This document shows, in pieces, positions 22,300 through 34,010 of a stretch of 64,000 nucleotides of DNA. The notes beneath the pieces were generated by a model, which did not search any database, was not told the origin of the DNA, and saw only the letters and a list, made by a program, of their open reading frames with translations. The translations under genes and the position numbers were made by a program. Source of the DNA: Epiperipatus broadwayi (taxonomy: Eukaryota; Onychophora; Udeonychophora; Euonychophora; Peripatidae); contig JAQFVV010000205.1 in assembly GCA_028023455.1 (NCBI GenBank), forward strand, positions 975,353 through 1,039,352, in the 5' to 3' direction. Each line of letters opens with the position of its first letter. Position 1 is the first letter of the stretch.

Positions 22300-23265
22300 A
22301 AAAAAAGCGTGAAAATACTTAATACTGATATTAAATTCAATTTAACTCACATACATTGAATCAGGATTGTATATTTAAAGTACTGTAATTTGATATTTTT
22401 AAAATTCTTAATAGCAAAAATTTGTCTTGATGAACTAAAAATCTTCGAGTAGATCGTTAAATCTGAATCGAATGCTAATATTTATTTTTCACTTAGTTTA
22501 ATATCTTAGTTCTGCAATAATATCCTTTTTATTAAAGTCTTCGACAAATATTAGAGAAATGACAATTGAATCTCCTTTATAATTTAAGAAAATGAATAAC
22601 TTTTTTCATCTTAGCTAACAATTTAAGTTCTTTCTCTAATTATAGATCAGCAAAATCTAAAAATAGTTCACAAATTTCAGTTTTATTAACTAAATTGTAA
22701 TTTGGCTAATGAGGATGTCCAACATCAGATATAAAAAGCAGCAATGAAAATTGCAACCAAAGTTGATTGTTTTTACAGTTTATAAAAGGGTGTATATTTT
22801 AATAAAACGAGATCAATTTATGCAATTATAGATTAATTAAATAATGAGCTAATAGAAGGCGATTAAACACACTAGATGGCGTTAGAGTAGAACTCTTATG
22901 CCTAACTTTTCTCGTATTTAAATACATTAAAAAGAATATGTATTAGAAATGTATATATCTCATTCATTAAAGTAACTTTCTCAGAGGAACAGAGAAAAGA
23001 AAGCAAGCTAATAAGAAAAATCATAAAACTTTTAATTTTTTTATCCTCTATGATGATTAGTAATTGGATCAGAAGTTAGCTATCTAGGGCAAAAAAAAAA
23101 AAAATGCTAAATTTGCTTAATTATCCTAAAAATGTTCCAAATTTTATTCCTGAAAATATTTATAATAGAATTTAATGTCAAAATTTTGTTTGAAATTAAC
23201 TATTTGTTTAATGCTGAGGTGCTTTGGATATGTAAACTACCGTTAACAAATAATAAATAAATGGA
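22300..23265. other. AT-rich stretch
   Basis: One copy of a short TAGATGGCGTTAGAGTAGA motif, which resembles the end of the TIR element at 28.6 kb, occurs at 22873. Otherwise nothing recognised. Confidence 0.4.
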
Positions 23266-23269
23266 TTTA

Positions 23270-23395
23270 TTGCTTAGGGATTCATCGAAAGTTTAAGTGC
23301 TTGAAGTACCAGAACTAAAATTGATCCAACGACCTGACACTACCACTCCACTAAATCAACATATCATCCCATTTACAACCTTCTTAAAACACTTT
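23270..23395 (+). repeat. SINE-like unit
   Basis: TTGCTTAGGGATTCATCGAA, then AAGTGCTTGAAGTACCAGAA and an ACTACCACTCCACTAAAT end. Same module order as the tandem units from 23.8 kb. Confidence 0.45.
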
Positions 23396-23460
23396 ATCAA
23401 TACTATTTATTTATATCAAAATTAAGTTTCGACTATTCTGCAGTCATCATCAGAGCTCTT
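23396..23460 (-). repeat. Family H repeat with best hammerhead-like core
   Basis: The minus strand reads CTGATGA, one T, GACTG-CAGAA-TAGTC, then GAAACT (positions 23426-23453). Of the family H copies this preserves the CTGATGA and GAAA blocks best, with a 5-bp stem (one G-T pair) between them. See the hammerhead finding. Confidence 0.5.
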
Positions 23461-23784
23461 TACAATCCTATTTCTAAAGACCCAAAATATCAAGCATGAT
23501 ATTAATAACTATTGATGGCAAACCAAATATCATCAATATCATAATTAGAGATTAAAGAAATCAGCAAAAAAGGTATGTGTGATAATAAAAGTCTTCATCT
23601 CATTTAGACTTTTTGATTATGTATTCATTACTATGTCCATAGAATTTATTAATTTAAATGTTGTCTGTCTTCTCCTTTCCTTGTGAATGTTTATGAACCT
23701 TATAATGGATTAGATCATATCAAATTTGAGTCTATTCTGATTGAATACTCAATGCATACAAAAATTTTGATAAAAGTGCACTCA

Positions 23785-24590
23785 TTATAGTAAATGAGTA
23801 GTTCCTAAAAAGTTTAATTGATGGAAGTGATGGAGTGGAGCCATGTTCCTCTCATTTAACCCTAAACCTCACATGGCAAAACTAATGTATAGTATATAGT
23901 TCTGAAGTTTATAAAAAATTTGACTACCAGAAATAACAAATTGGGGGTTTGGGCTATAGTCCTTGAATGTTGAGTTCCAGAGTATGCCACCAAACCTCAC
24001 AAGATAAAAATAGTTGTATAGTTTATTGCTTGAAAGTTTTTAAAAAGTTTGACTAATAGAAGTGACTAATTGGGTTGTGGTCCATGGACCTTGAGTTCAA
24101 GTCTGCCATTCTACATAGAACCAAATCTCTTTGGGGCAAAAGTAATTTTATAATTTATTGCTCAAAAGTTTGTAAAAAAAATTTCACTACTAGAAGTGAC
24201 AAACTGGAATGTGAACCAAGGACCTTAAGTTAACAATCTGCCATTCTACCATAGAACCAAATTTTATAGAGCAAAAAATAATTGCATGATTTTTGTTTAA
24301 AATAAAATTTCAGAGAGCCAAAAATAATTGTATGTTTATTTTTGCTCAGATGCTTGTGAGAAGTTCGACCATCAGAGTTGAGATATTGGGCTATGATCCA
24401 TGAACTTTAAGTTTTAGAGACTACCACTTTTCCATGGTGCCAAAGGTCACAGGCAAAACCAATTGTATACTTTATTGCTCAGACATTTTGTAGGAAGTAT
24501 GGCCACCAAAAGTAATAAATTGGTCTGTGATCCCCAATCTTGTGTTCCAGAGTCTATTATCCCACTACTGTACTAAACAATGCAGGGTGA
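23785..24590 (+). repeat. Tandem array of SINE-like units
   Basis: About five or six consecutive units of roughly 130-150 bp. Each has TTTATTGCTC..GTTTGTAAAAAG, TTTGACTACTAGAAGTGACA, ATGGTCCATGAACCTTGAGT and a CTGCCATTCTACCATAGAAC end. On the minus strand the last two modules resemble A (TGGTAGAATGGCAG) and B (GGTTCATGGACC) boxes, so these are probably tRNA-derived SINEs read in reverse. Head-to-tail arrays of SINEs are unusual. Single copies of the same unit are at 14.6, 23.3, 33.9 and 55.1 kb. Confidence 0.6.
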
Positions 24591-24599
24591 GAAGATAAT

Positions 24600-25380
24600 A
24601 TTCTCCTAAAATCATACATATAGATAGATACAACCAAAAACAGCAAAATGATTTAAGAAAAAAATATGAAAATATTTAAAAATAATTTACTAAATAAAGG
24701 CTTTTCAGTAAAAACACTCATATAACTTTAAGTAATAATTATACCCGACATAAAATTTTACAGAAAACCTTCTCACTGAGTTCTGTTTGCTCACTTGTCT
24801 CAATTATTACCTTAATCAGAGATCTTTCAAAAACATTGAAGGAAATTCATCTTTCTGTGTTTATTAGCTTGTAAACAACTTTTTTTACGCTCATTGAAAA
24901 GGCATGTAGTAAATATCTAGGGGGTTTGAGAATCTTCATAAATTGAAACCTTATTCTTAATTATATAGAGACAGTACATTCAATTTTCATCTAAACAGTA
25001 TCAAGGCATCTACTTATTTATATTACATCTTCTGCATCAAAAAATTGAATTATGATACTATGCTGTATGATTGAAAGGTATCTTATTTTTCTCATCACAA
25101 AAATTAGATATAAAATTATTTCTCAGAACAACTTATTTGGAAAGCCAGCTGCCAAATGTTAAGGTATGAGGCAAATACTCTAAGATCAGTTTTCTACACA
25201 GTGACATTCTGATCCCGAATCCTGCACTTCTATTTTTAAAAAAGTGTTCATGTTATACAGATTATTATGAAAGATGTTACTAAAGTACTCAAATATGTCT
25301 TCTTTCAGTGACTTCCATTCTATGATAATTTTTTTATTATCAAATATAAAACAAATTGTTGTTTATAAAAAATCATATAT
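24600..25380. other. AT-rich stretch
   Basis: Nothing recognised. Confidence 0.4.
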
Positions 25381-25382
25381 TA

Positions 25383-25705
25383 TAGGGAATTTGAACATAG
25401 ACTTTCAAACTCCCTCAGCCATTCACTCTATTTTATACAACCAATAATAAATGATCTCCCATATTTATATTTTGCTCTAAACCAAAACTCATCAGTTGGT
25501 CATCTTCCACACATATGTATAATCAGTGCTTGGTTTATATTAATAAAGCAAATCTTCACATTTTAATGGACAGGCTTCATTCTATTCCACCCCCCCCCAA
25601 CTCTTCAGCCATCCAAACCACTGAAAATCTGATGATGAAAATCCCAAATCCCATGTTATTGGCACTATTATTTCCATCCCCATGTTGACCTTAAGTCATT
25701 GTAAC
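25383..25705 (+). repeat. Family B copy
   Basis: Begins TATAGGGAATTTGAACATAG and contains ACTCATCAGTTGGTC and TTTAATGGACAGGCTTCATT. It ends with AAAATCTGATGATGAAAATC and continues into CCCATGTT. A C9 run interrupts it near 25591. The same order is at 30.61-30.96 kb and in the arms at 40.98-41.64 kb. Confidence 0.65.
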
Positions 25706-25939
25706 CCTTCATCTGTAGGACCTTGCCCATTTAAATATACAAAAGAGAGATGGCAAATTACAGGCCGAATTTGCACAATTATGATTAGTGAAGTGAGTTT
25801 TTATATGAGATCCCAAACATTTTTAATGTAGTTAATAATAACAATTTATGCATTTATGTTGAATTAAAAACAAATATATTAATCTTTAAATGGGTTTAAA
25901 GTTTATGTCTGGGTTCAAAGTAATATGACAATCTCTAGT

Positions 25940-26610
25940 TTAATAAGAGTATCAAACTCTCCATAGTATAGTGCCACCAAGTGCAAGCTTTTGTAATCAT
26001 TGGAGGAAGGGGTGTTTGTGTATCTAGTTCCTATTCATCCAACATTTTCAGACTAGTTTTTAGCTTATGGGTTTCATCAGTGAGGAGCCTTGGATTTGAG
26101 AGCATTGCACCTAGATCTTTGTATCTAATGCAACCCTTCAGCAGCCATCTTTTACCTATTTGATTAACTATAAAGCTAGGAGCCCAAGGTGAAAACACCA
26201 TAACATTTCCAATCCAAGCTCATTTACTTGTATAGTCATATAGATCTGAACTCAGTTCAGAGCACATATATTTTGGTATCTTTGGTTTTCCAAAAACCAT
26301 AGTCACTATTATCCTATGGGCACGATAGGTATAAAACCATCAAAACATTACATGATCACCATTTCATGTGCTTACACATGCTGTTAATAAGAGTACCAAA
26401 CTCTCCATACAACAGTGCCACCAAGTGCAAGCATTTGTAATCAATGGATGCAGGAAGGTTTATGCATAAAATCCCTATCTAGGGTCTACTCATCCAACAT
26501 CCCCAGGCTAGTTTTTAGCTTGTGGCTTATTAACAGCATGTGTAAGCATATAAATTGGTGATCATGTGATGTTTTAGTAATAATAATCGTTAGTGGATTA
26601 ATCTGATGTG
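25940..26610 (+). repeat. Family A, tandem pair with TIR-like flanks
   Basis: An extended family A unit (25955-26333) is followed by a second short unit (26334-26600). The second is flanked by inverted CATTACATGATCACC / GGTGATCATGTGATG modules and TTACACATGCTGTTAATAA / TTATTAACAGCATGTGTAA. It has the same architecture as 1506-2265, but on the opposite strand. Confidence 0.6.
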
Positions 26611-26689
26611 AATGGTATCAAGGATGTAAGTGCAGGAAGTTTGAGACTCATATCAAATTGTAGTAATTTGCTATTAATGACCATACTGA

Positions 26690-26895
26690 ACAAATTGTCT
26701 GCATACTTTGGTGCAGTGGTAGGTTGTTGGTTTATAGAGCATGACAGCTCTATCAATTCTACTGCTTAAACATTTTGTATGTGCTTGGGAAACAATGCTA
26801 TTTCTATTACTGAATTGTGGGAACTGCAATTGATCCAAAAATCCATATGCTCTGTAATCTAACTCTCTATCACTGCATCAAACCATGCAGTGTAT
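26690..26895 (+). repeat. SINE-like repeat
   Basis: TTTGGTGCAGTGGTAGGTTG, with CATGACAGCTC shortly after, looks like a tRNA-type A-box region. The segment ends in CTATCACTGCATCAAACCAT, as do the other SINE-S units. Diverged. Confidence 0.4.
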
Positions 26896-26899
26896 TTGA

Positions 26900-27830
26900 C
26901 TGTTTTATTTGCTGAACAACTGAACCCATTTGAAAAGTCTTAGTTTAACATGAAATCATTTTGGTATTACAATATCTGTATTCATATGTTTCAAAAATAT
27001 TTGATGAAATAGATACATTAATGATACTGTAAAAAAATCATAAGCATTAAAAAAGAGGGGTGAAGTAAAATTAATAATGCCATGTGTTTATGTTTACTTC
27101 AAAACAATTATATTGATATTTAATTAAGGGTTAAATTATACACCTGGGCTAAGAATGATATGATAATCTCTAGTTTTATAGTAGTCATTCATGGAGTTAT
27201 CTGAAATGGATAGTGTCATAGTTGTGTGTAAAGAAAATGTGGTACTTGAACATTGAATTATAATAATTGAGCAATATAACCAACTAAATTTAATGTTTCC
27301 AGATTACACTGGAGTTTCATCAATGGATTCAAAACCCTATGCTCCTCTGTTTTAGAAACATTTTTTTTTTTTTTTGTAATTTCTTTAACCTTAAAAACGC
27401 ACAATCTGATACATGCATTATTTATACTAATTGTTTGATATTTAAAATATTTAAATATGAAATCACATTCGTTTTAGGAAAATATTTAACATTATTAATT
27501 ATTCATGCATTACTGCTTAAAATTACAGGTAATTAGTGAAATAAAAGTGCGTGTTATTAATTTATTTGTAAAGCATTTGAAATATTTACAATATAGTTAT
27601 TTAAATTGCTTCCAGCTAACTGCTTGCTAAAAGTTTTAATATTTCATGCTAATTAATGTTTTTCAGTTTAGATTTATCATGTACATTTGCTTTTAATGTA
27701 CTATTTACACTTCCAATTTATCCCCACCTCCACCACCACCAAATTGTCTATTAGTTTTTAACACACTTGTTTCTCTTTATCAAATAATTATAGAAAGTTC
27801 TGATGCAATGATGTGATGTGGTGCACTGTG
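26900..27830. other. AT-rich stretch
   Basis: A T16 run at 27360. A short piece, GGTTAAATTATACACCTGGG...GATAATCTCTAG at 27130-27175, matches a module of the B/K complex. No gene. Confidence 0.4.
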
Positions 27831-27834
27831 ACTT

Positions 27835-28350
27835 CTCATTAAACGGAGTCAGGAATCTCTCAGCAGCTATGCCCAGAGAAACCTGTTAGCCACTTTACCT
27901 TCCCTTTCCATTTTCCACCCTAAGTTTTCCCATAATCTGCTCCATTCCATTTCCACAACATAATCTTTGTCAACTCCATGACCTTCATATCTAAATCCCC
28001 CTTAACTTTTCCCAAACCTAGCATAAAAACAATTCACTTTCTGTATAATCACTTTATTCATATTTAATCTTCCATAACTTCATTATTTGTACACTTTCTG
28101 CTTCCAAGCATTTACATTGAAGTAACAGATGCCTAATATTTTCTATGCCTTCCTTACACAACTTGCAGACTAAATCACCCATATTTTTCCATTTACATGT
28201 ATATTCCCTTGTTGCTAAAGATCCTGTTCAAGCCTTAAACAATAAACTACTTTCCTTACTATTATCATAAATTAATTCACACCCAATGTTCCATTTACTT
28301 CTATATATATTTAAACTCGTTTTACTCTCCATACTAGTTTTATATATTTT
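27835..28350 (-). pseudogene. LINE-2 ORF2 C-terminal fragment, copy 1
   Basis: The minus strand encodes, in nearly open frames, a LINE protein tail: SLNIYRSKWNIGCELIYDNS, then SLLFKA and a C-terminal zinc knuckle VCKLCKEGIENIRHLLLQCK (CX2C...HX4C, near 28115-28180). This knuckle type closes many non-LTR retrotransposon ORF2 proteins. The 3' non-coding part up to about 27835 matches the second copy at 37.3 kb, so both end at a common 3' end. 5'-truncated, with stops. Confidence 0.6.
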
Positions 28351-28363
28351 GTACAAAAACTCC

Positions 28364-28620
28364 CTCTGGCGTCATCTGTTGTAAGTTCGAATAATAAGTG
28401 ATTAGTAAATGATAATATATTTTAATCCTACCTCAAGACTACTTTCTGGATTTTGCCTTTATCATTGAGATTTGGGAATCAAAGCTGAAAACAATATTGA
28501 TATGTCCAGAAATTATTTTTAACCTTTTCACTCTCACACTAAATACCTGAAATTTAAAAAATTAACATACATTATAAGCTGATGTTTGATTAATTAAACT
28601 TACAATAGATGGCACTAGAG
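28364..28620. mobile_element. Short TIR element J
   Basis: Left end CTCTGGCGTCATCTGTTGTA and right end (reverse complement) CTCTAGTGCCATCTATTGTA form TIRs of about 40 bp around 170 bp of non-coding DNA: a MITE-like structure. It directly adjoins the 5' edge of the LINE-2 fragment. Related end motifs occur at 20.47, 22.87 and 48.13 kb. Confidence 0.55.
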
Positions 28621-28639
28621 TAGAGAGCTTTTATTTACA

Positions 28640-29695
28640 TTATAATGTAACAAGGCTAATGAATCAAATGATATTAGTGGTCCTATATATTTTTACCAGA
28701 TGCACTTGGCTTTATAAAGGCCCGTGTTTTTTTTAATTGATTACTTTAACAATTTTTTTTAAGATTTAATGCAAATTAAAAAAAGCATTTTAATATTAAT
28801 ATAAATAAATTTCCAAATTTTAATAAAGCTAAATTAAAATTTACATTTTTAATTATTCCTGTTATATTTGATAGCATTAAGGTGCAAATATATATTTACT
28901 GGAGCATCCGCTATGCTGACAACAAATCATAATAGTTTTTTTCCGCTTTATTAATAGTTACTGTTTATTAATGTTAGAATACAAAAATACCAGTTGTATT
29001 TGAGGCATTTATTTTATATAGCACTATGTTTATAAATTATAATAAACTAAAGATCAGCCTTTCATTTATTAGTATTAATATTCATAAAAAGCGCATATAT
29101 GTTAGCTTGAAAGCTGATGTTTAGTTTATTACCAGTTGTTTTTGTAATATTTCTTTCTAAATATAATATTTGTAATATTTTTTAATTGGTTACTTTACAA
29201 TTTTTTTAAGATTTAACATAAATATGTTTTTTATTAAACATTTCTAAGTATATCATTCATCAAAACTATATTAAAGGATTGACAAACCATGAAAGCACAT
29301 AGCACTTGAATGCCGAATTATGAATAAGCATTTGTGACTACTTCTGCAGTTGGCTGGAAACCTTTATCACAAAATATATACTATATCTCTTATCTCTGTA
29401 GTTAAAAGCAGTTGTAATAATTTTTTTCCACTGTTTTTTATTTAATTATGGAATTTACTTTCTTTGCATAAATGTAGTGTTTGTGAACTTGACACATGAC
29501 ATTGGACAAACATTTATACCTTCACCAATCAGACAGCAGATAAAATATGGATTTTATATATAAGATTTGGCATTTTAATAGTATATATATATGAGAGATT
29601 AATATTATTGCTAAATTTTATACTAATTTGCATAATACTAATATATAAATATTTTCATTGGGTATGTTATATTTAATAATATAAATAATCTAAAT
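28640..29695. other. AT-rich stretch with small repeats
   Basis: A TTTTTAATTGRTTACTTT-AACAATTTTTT-AAGATTTAA segment occurs at about 28727 and again at 29178. A 22-bp inverted pair AATAAACTAAAGATCAGC / GCTGATGTTTAGTTTATT lies at 29039 and 29110. No gene. Confidence 0.45.
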
Positions 29696-29699
29696 CTGA

Positions 29700-29995
29700 A
29701 TGAGCCAAGCTTTCTGCTTTTGCAATTATGACCTCATTATCCCCAAATAAATAACTTAATGATTATTACTAACCATTTATTAGGCTGGAAATTAACATTT
29801 CTAGTCCAGATGTATACTTTATAGTTTAATTGAAAATATATGTCTATGTTATTATTAAATACAATCATGTGGAATAATTATTAAATTCTATTCCTTTTTT
29901 TCCATGTGTAATAGTATATTTATAACTTTTATTTTACCACACAAACTTTAGTCATTTTATAATTTACTATCTTAACTAAAAGTTCATCAGGATGA
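29700..29995 (+). repeat. Family K module
   Basis: CTCATTATCCCCAAATAAAT, AACCATTTATTAGGCTGGAA and TTTCCATGTGTAATAGTATA, in the same order as 30.42-30.6, 31.0-31.11 and 42.33-42.62 kb. Non-coding. Confidence 0.5.
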
Positions 29996-30329
29996 AGTTG
30001 GGTTTTCATGTGAAGAAATTAGTTTTGTATATTATGGCATGTTACTTTTTAAGGTGGGCCACAGTGGAGCAACCAATGGTTGTTGTAATCACCTGCTCCA
30101 TAAATGAAATTTTATCAGGCACTGATGCAAATGTGGGTAAATACAAAGGACCAAAATTAAGATATGAGTAGATTAGCAGAATTGAAGAACTTAATAAAAT
30201 CAGTAGTGAATTTATCCCCGGTTGAAATCTCCACAGGTTTTTTAAATATCTTTTTTAATAATTAAATTGTCTAAAACCACATTTAAACAATAATTTTAAT
30301 AACATGTGTAAAGATATCTGAAAAAGGAA

Positions 30330-30605
30330 GATGATTCCAAAATACATTTCATGGTGAATCAGCACTCAGCAGTTAACTCAGACCAACCTCTTACATGTCT
30401 CTAGATTTTGCTTATTATTTATGAATATCAAACTATTACAATTTATTGTGAAGATGGCACACTTCTTGCAGCCATAGATTATCATCTCCAGATAAATATC
30501 TTATTAATTATTATTAAAAACTAATTAGTCTAGAAATTATCACATCATTTTTAGTTTAGGTATATATACTTCGAATTTTAATAAAAGATTTACAGATCCA
30601 TTAAT
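30330..30605 (+). repeat. Family C end plus family K
   Basis: CATTTCATGGTGAATCAGCA and a decayed GACCAACCTC (C module) run into ATCAAACTATTACAATTTAT and GATTATCATCTCCAGATAAA (K module). This is the junction type seen repeatedly in the window. Confidence 0.45.
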
Positions 30606-30607
30606 AA

Positions 30608-30960
30608 ATATAGGGGATTCGAACTCAGACTTTCAAACACTCTTAAACTATCTACACTATCTCATACAACTGATACACATGACACACACATAGAAAAGAT
30701 AAATAATCACCAATATACGTATTTTGTCCTAAACCAGCACTCATCAGTTAGTCCAGATTATTGTCTCCCACACACATATATATAATCAGTGCTCAGTTTA
30801 TATTAAGATAGCAAATCTTCATACTTTAATGGACAGGATTCAATCTACTCCAACTTTTCAGCCAACCATATCATTGAAAATCTGATGATGGAAAGCCCAA
30901 ACCCCATGTTGATGCCAATATTATTGCCATACCCAATATTACTGCCATGTTTTTGAAGAG
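30608..30960 (+). repeat. Family B copy
   Basis: GGGGATTCGAACTCAGACTT, CTCATACAACTGATACACAT, AACCAGCACTCATCAGTTAG, TTTAATGGACAGGATTCAAT, then AAAATCTGATGATGGAAAGC. The most complete single-orientation copy. Confidence 0.65.
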
Positions 30961-30989
30961 TGCCTGGTTTTCAAATATATTCACTAATA

Positions 30990-31110
30990 TGAAACATATC
31001 CACATGGAATAATTAAGTCAACTCTATTTTTTTCCATGTGTAATATATTAAATATACTTATAATTTTTCAATTTCATGGCATATATTTTAATCACATAAA
31101 TTAAGAAATC
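30990..31110 (+). repeat. Family K fragment
   Basis: CCACATGGAATAATTAAGTC and TTTTTCCATGTGTAATATAT match 29.87-29.93 kb. Confidence 0.45.
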
Positions 31111-31379
31111 TGAAAAAGTAAATGATACCCAAGGTTCAATATTTGCAGAATCTGTAGTCTTCAATTGGCTAAGGACACAACCTCTCATATAATTGAGGTA
31201 TATATATATATTGAAGAGGATAGTTTTAAGGTAAATAAGTTAGTAACTAATATTATTAATTAAACATAAACAGGACAGAAACATATTTATTGAGTTATTT
31301 TAGAATTGGACATTATAGAAAATAACCTAAGCTATCTCCCTTTACAAAAATCAGGTTTCTCCGATGATCAGAACAGAAG

Positions 31380-31450
31380 TTATTACCCCACCCCCCTCCG
31401 GTGGATTGGGGGCCACAAAAAAATAAAAAAATTTCAAATCAACACAGAAT
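31380..31450 (+). other. C/G-rich patch
   Basis: CCCCACCCCCCTCCGGTGGATTGGGGGCC, cut here only by its own low complexity, can fold as GGTGGATTGGGG against CCCCACCCCCC. No known family recognised. Confidence 0.3.
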
Positions 31451-31699
31451 TACAATAAAGTGATTCTTGAGCTAAAAAATAATAATTCAAAGACAAAAAT
31501 GAGTACAAATGATGTTTTAGACCTAAACAGACATTGAAGCTGCACATTATTCATACTCTTTTAAGCAATAATTATTGAGAAATTTTCCAAAGTTTAACAA
31601 CAAACTTTCAGATTATACTTGAATCATTGATTACTAATCAAGACCTGAAATTCAATCAAAAGAAGCAGGACCCAATTAGTATTGACAAATAAAAATCAC

Positions 31700-32180
31700 T
31701 GTGAACCCTGAAGAACTTTGGTTGGTGGGTTGAACAGCTATTGTGAACATTTGCAGACACAGGAGTTTGATAATGATTAAGGGCAGATGTTCAGCTCCAT
31801 TAACCTCAGTGTGCAAGATGATATTACTGGATGCTAGACACTCCAGCTAGAAATATCATCTTTGCAACAGTAATAGAGTTTTGTGGTAATATTTGTGGGC
31901 ATGGGTCTGCACTTCTCATTTCTTCCACAAGGGTTGATGTTGGCAGTCATTGGGGGTCTGGTTTATGGGTGCAGACTGATGACAATTTATTACCACTCCC
32001 TGAAAAACCTGCCGGGAGGGTACAGGGTCAATGTTTTCAGCACCTTTTCCACTTTGATGGGCTGCTGCACCCCCTTGTTGGATTGTTTTTGGGCAGTGCA
32101 GATCTGTGCTCATCCACGTATAGGTACACATTAAGAAAAATTATACAACCCTTTTATGGATATATTTGTTATTGAGCATA
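31700..32180 (+). other. G+C-richer unrecognised segment with overlapping open frames
   Basis: This segment is clearly less AT-rich than its surroundings and open in several frames: 31831-32175 and 31883-32134 on plus, 31916-32131 on minus. That is what higher G+C gives by chance. None of the three translations contains a domain I recognise. It is flanked downstream by ATTGAACACTTTGTAATCC and AATAAAGG (32289), so it could be a decayed retroelement or an old exon. Function unknown. Confidence 0.3.
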
Positions 32181-32309
32181 CATACCTTGTAAACCTGGTC
32201 AATAATTGTTTTGCCTTATAACATTGAACACTTTGTAATCCTCCACCGGTAAGTGTACCCAATAATTTTTTGTAATCTTTTGACTAATAAAGGTTACTTT
32301 TGGTAAAGG

Positions 32310-33880
32310 AAAAATAAAATGTGTTTTTAATAAAAAGAAAATTTTTAGTAGTATAACAATAAAAAGAAACAGAAATTTATGACCTATAATAATGAAATTA
32401 TTTTATAAAGAGAAAAAAATCATTTAATGTTTTTATTAATTGGATTCAAGAGTGATGGAAGAAATGTCAATTATTTATATAGATATGCTGACGAAATATT
32501 ATTACATCTAAAAATGAAGATCTGCCTACATTTATTGGGCAAGTTGACAAAATGAAAAGATCAAATTGTAGTTAAATATAAAGTAAGATAAAGATTTTGA
32601 CAAAAAAAAAAAAGAAACTCCCAAAGCATCAACAGTTTTGATGGATCCAATAATCAATAAATTGATTCTTAATATATGATAATTGAATATGTTAATATGT
32701 TCAGACTTTACTATAAAAAGTAATTAATATATATCTATTGAGTAGTTGTTGTTTTTTAAATTACAGTTTAATTATGGATTTTTTTAATAACATAACAAAA
32801 TATCATTGAGGAAGCTGTAGAAATTTCAACAGAAACTTGAATCAGCATGACTTTATTAAGTATCACTTCTTCCACAAGATTTGCTATCTATGTATTTCAT
32901 GATTTGTGTTTATTCATATCTGCTAAGATCAAAAGCTGTTAAATTCTATTTACAAGTAATTGATATCAATGAGCATAGGTTGTTTTGAATCTACTGATGA
33001 GACTCTAATTATGTCTAGCCAAGTCAACCTGTTTTACTAATGGATTTTAAAAAAATTGTCTGCTACATTGTAAAGGGTCTATATTCTAGTGCTTTTGTTT
33101 GCACAACCAGAAGAATTTCAAGCAAAGGGAAGATTCCTTATTGGCTTCATTATGTCCTTCAATTCAGTCATAGATATATCAATCATTAACTGTTTGTTTG
33201 TTCACATATATTTAAATCAGCAGATGTCAATTCGATTTGTGAAGTAGATAAGTGCAATGATTATGTGTTGTCTTGAATCTGTTGATGAAATTCTAGTATC
33301 ATTTAAGATCATTCCAGTTTTACTATTCTTTTGGGGAAAAGACATTTGGAATTTATCCATTTTTGATGTCATAAGTATTCCATTGTAGATTCTTGACTAA
33401 AATCTCCATTTAAAATTGCAAGACAGAAATTGTATTCAAAATTTTCATCCAAATTTAAAATAGAATGGAGACAAGTTTGAAATTAATATTTAACTTTATA
33501 ATAAGGCACATTTATTATCAGTAATTTCTACATTTATATTAGCATTTTCCCTGGGCCATTTGAGTATTTTAGCCAGCAATAAAATACTATTACCAAGCTT
33601 ATTATATTTTTTAAAGTAACATTTTTGATTAGATAATGGATACAATAGTACATCATATGTTAGGACACAGAAAGAAAAGGACTACATGGTATCAGTGTTA
33701 CGTTTATATGAAGTGTACCAAAAGTATGCATTTTCAAGTTGTATACAGAGGCAACCATATGATGTAGAGGGCAGAGTTTTTCCTGGAATTCAGGCCATTT
33801 TATTAAGTTTGAATATTGGTAGTAAAAAGAAAGTATGATCTGTGAATTTGTCTTCATGGTGTGTCACACTATTGTATCAT
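32310..33880. other. AT-rich stretch
   Basis: Two diverged halves (about 32.9-33.05 and 33.2-33.35 kb) share TTTGAATCTACTGATGA / CTTGAATCTGTTGATGA and the CAACCTGTTTTACTA / TTCCAGTTTTACTA order. They are probably an old duplication. No gene recognised. Confidence 0.4.
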
Positions 33881-33889
33881 CGATGTGGA

Positions 33890-34010
33890 GCAAATTGAAT
33901 GGCTTATTGCTTGAAGAGTTTAAGCACTGGGAGTGACATAAGAGACCTTGGCCCAGAGCACTAAATTTTACAATTCTATTACTTTTCCAAACCACACAGG
34001 ACTGAAAAAA
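33890..34010 (+). repeat. SINE-like unit
   Basis: GGCTTATTGCTTGAAGAGTT, then AAGCACTGGGAGTGACATAA and a TTCTATTACTTTTCCAAACC end. Same layout as the 23.8 kb array units. Confidence 0.5.

Noticed and set aside
31831-32175. A 114-codon gene
   Set aside because: Three mutually overlapping frames on both strands are open, as expected from higher G+C, and none shows a recognisable domain.
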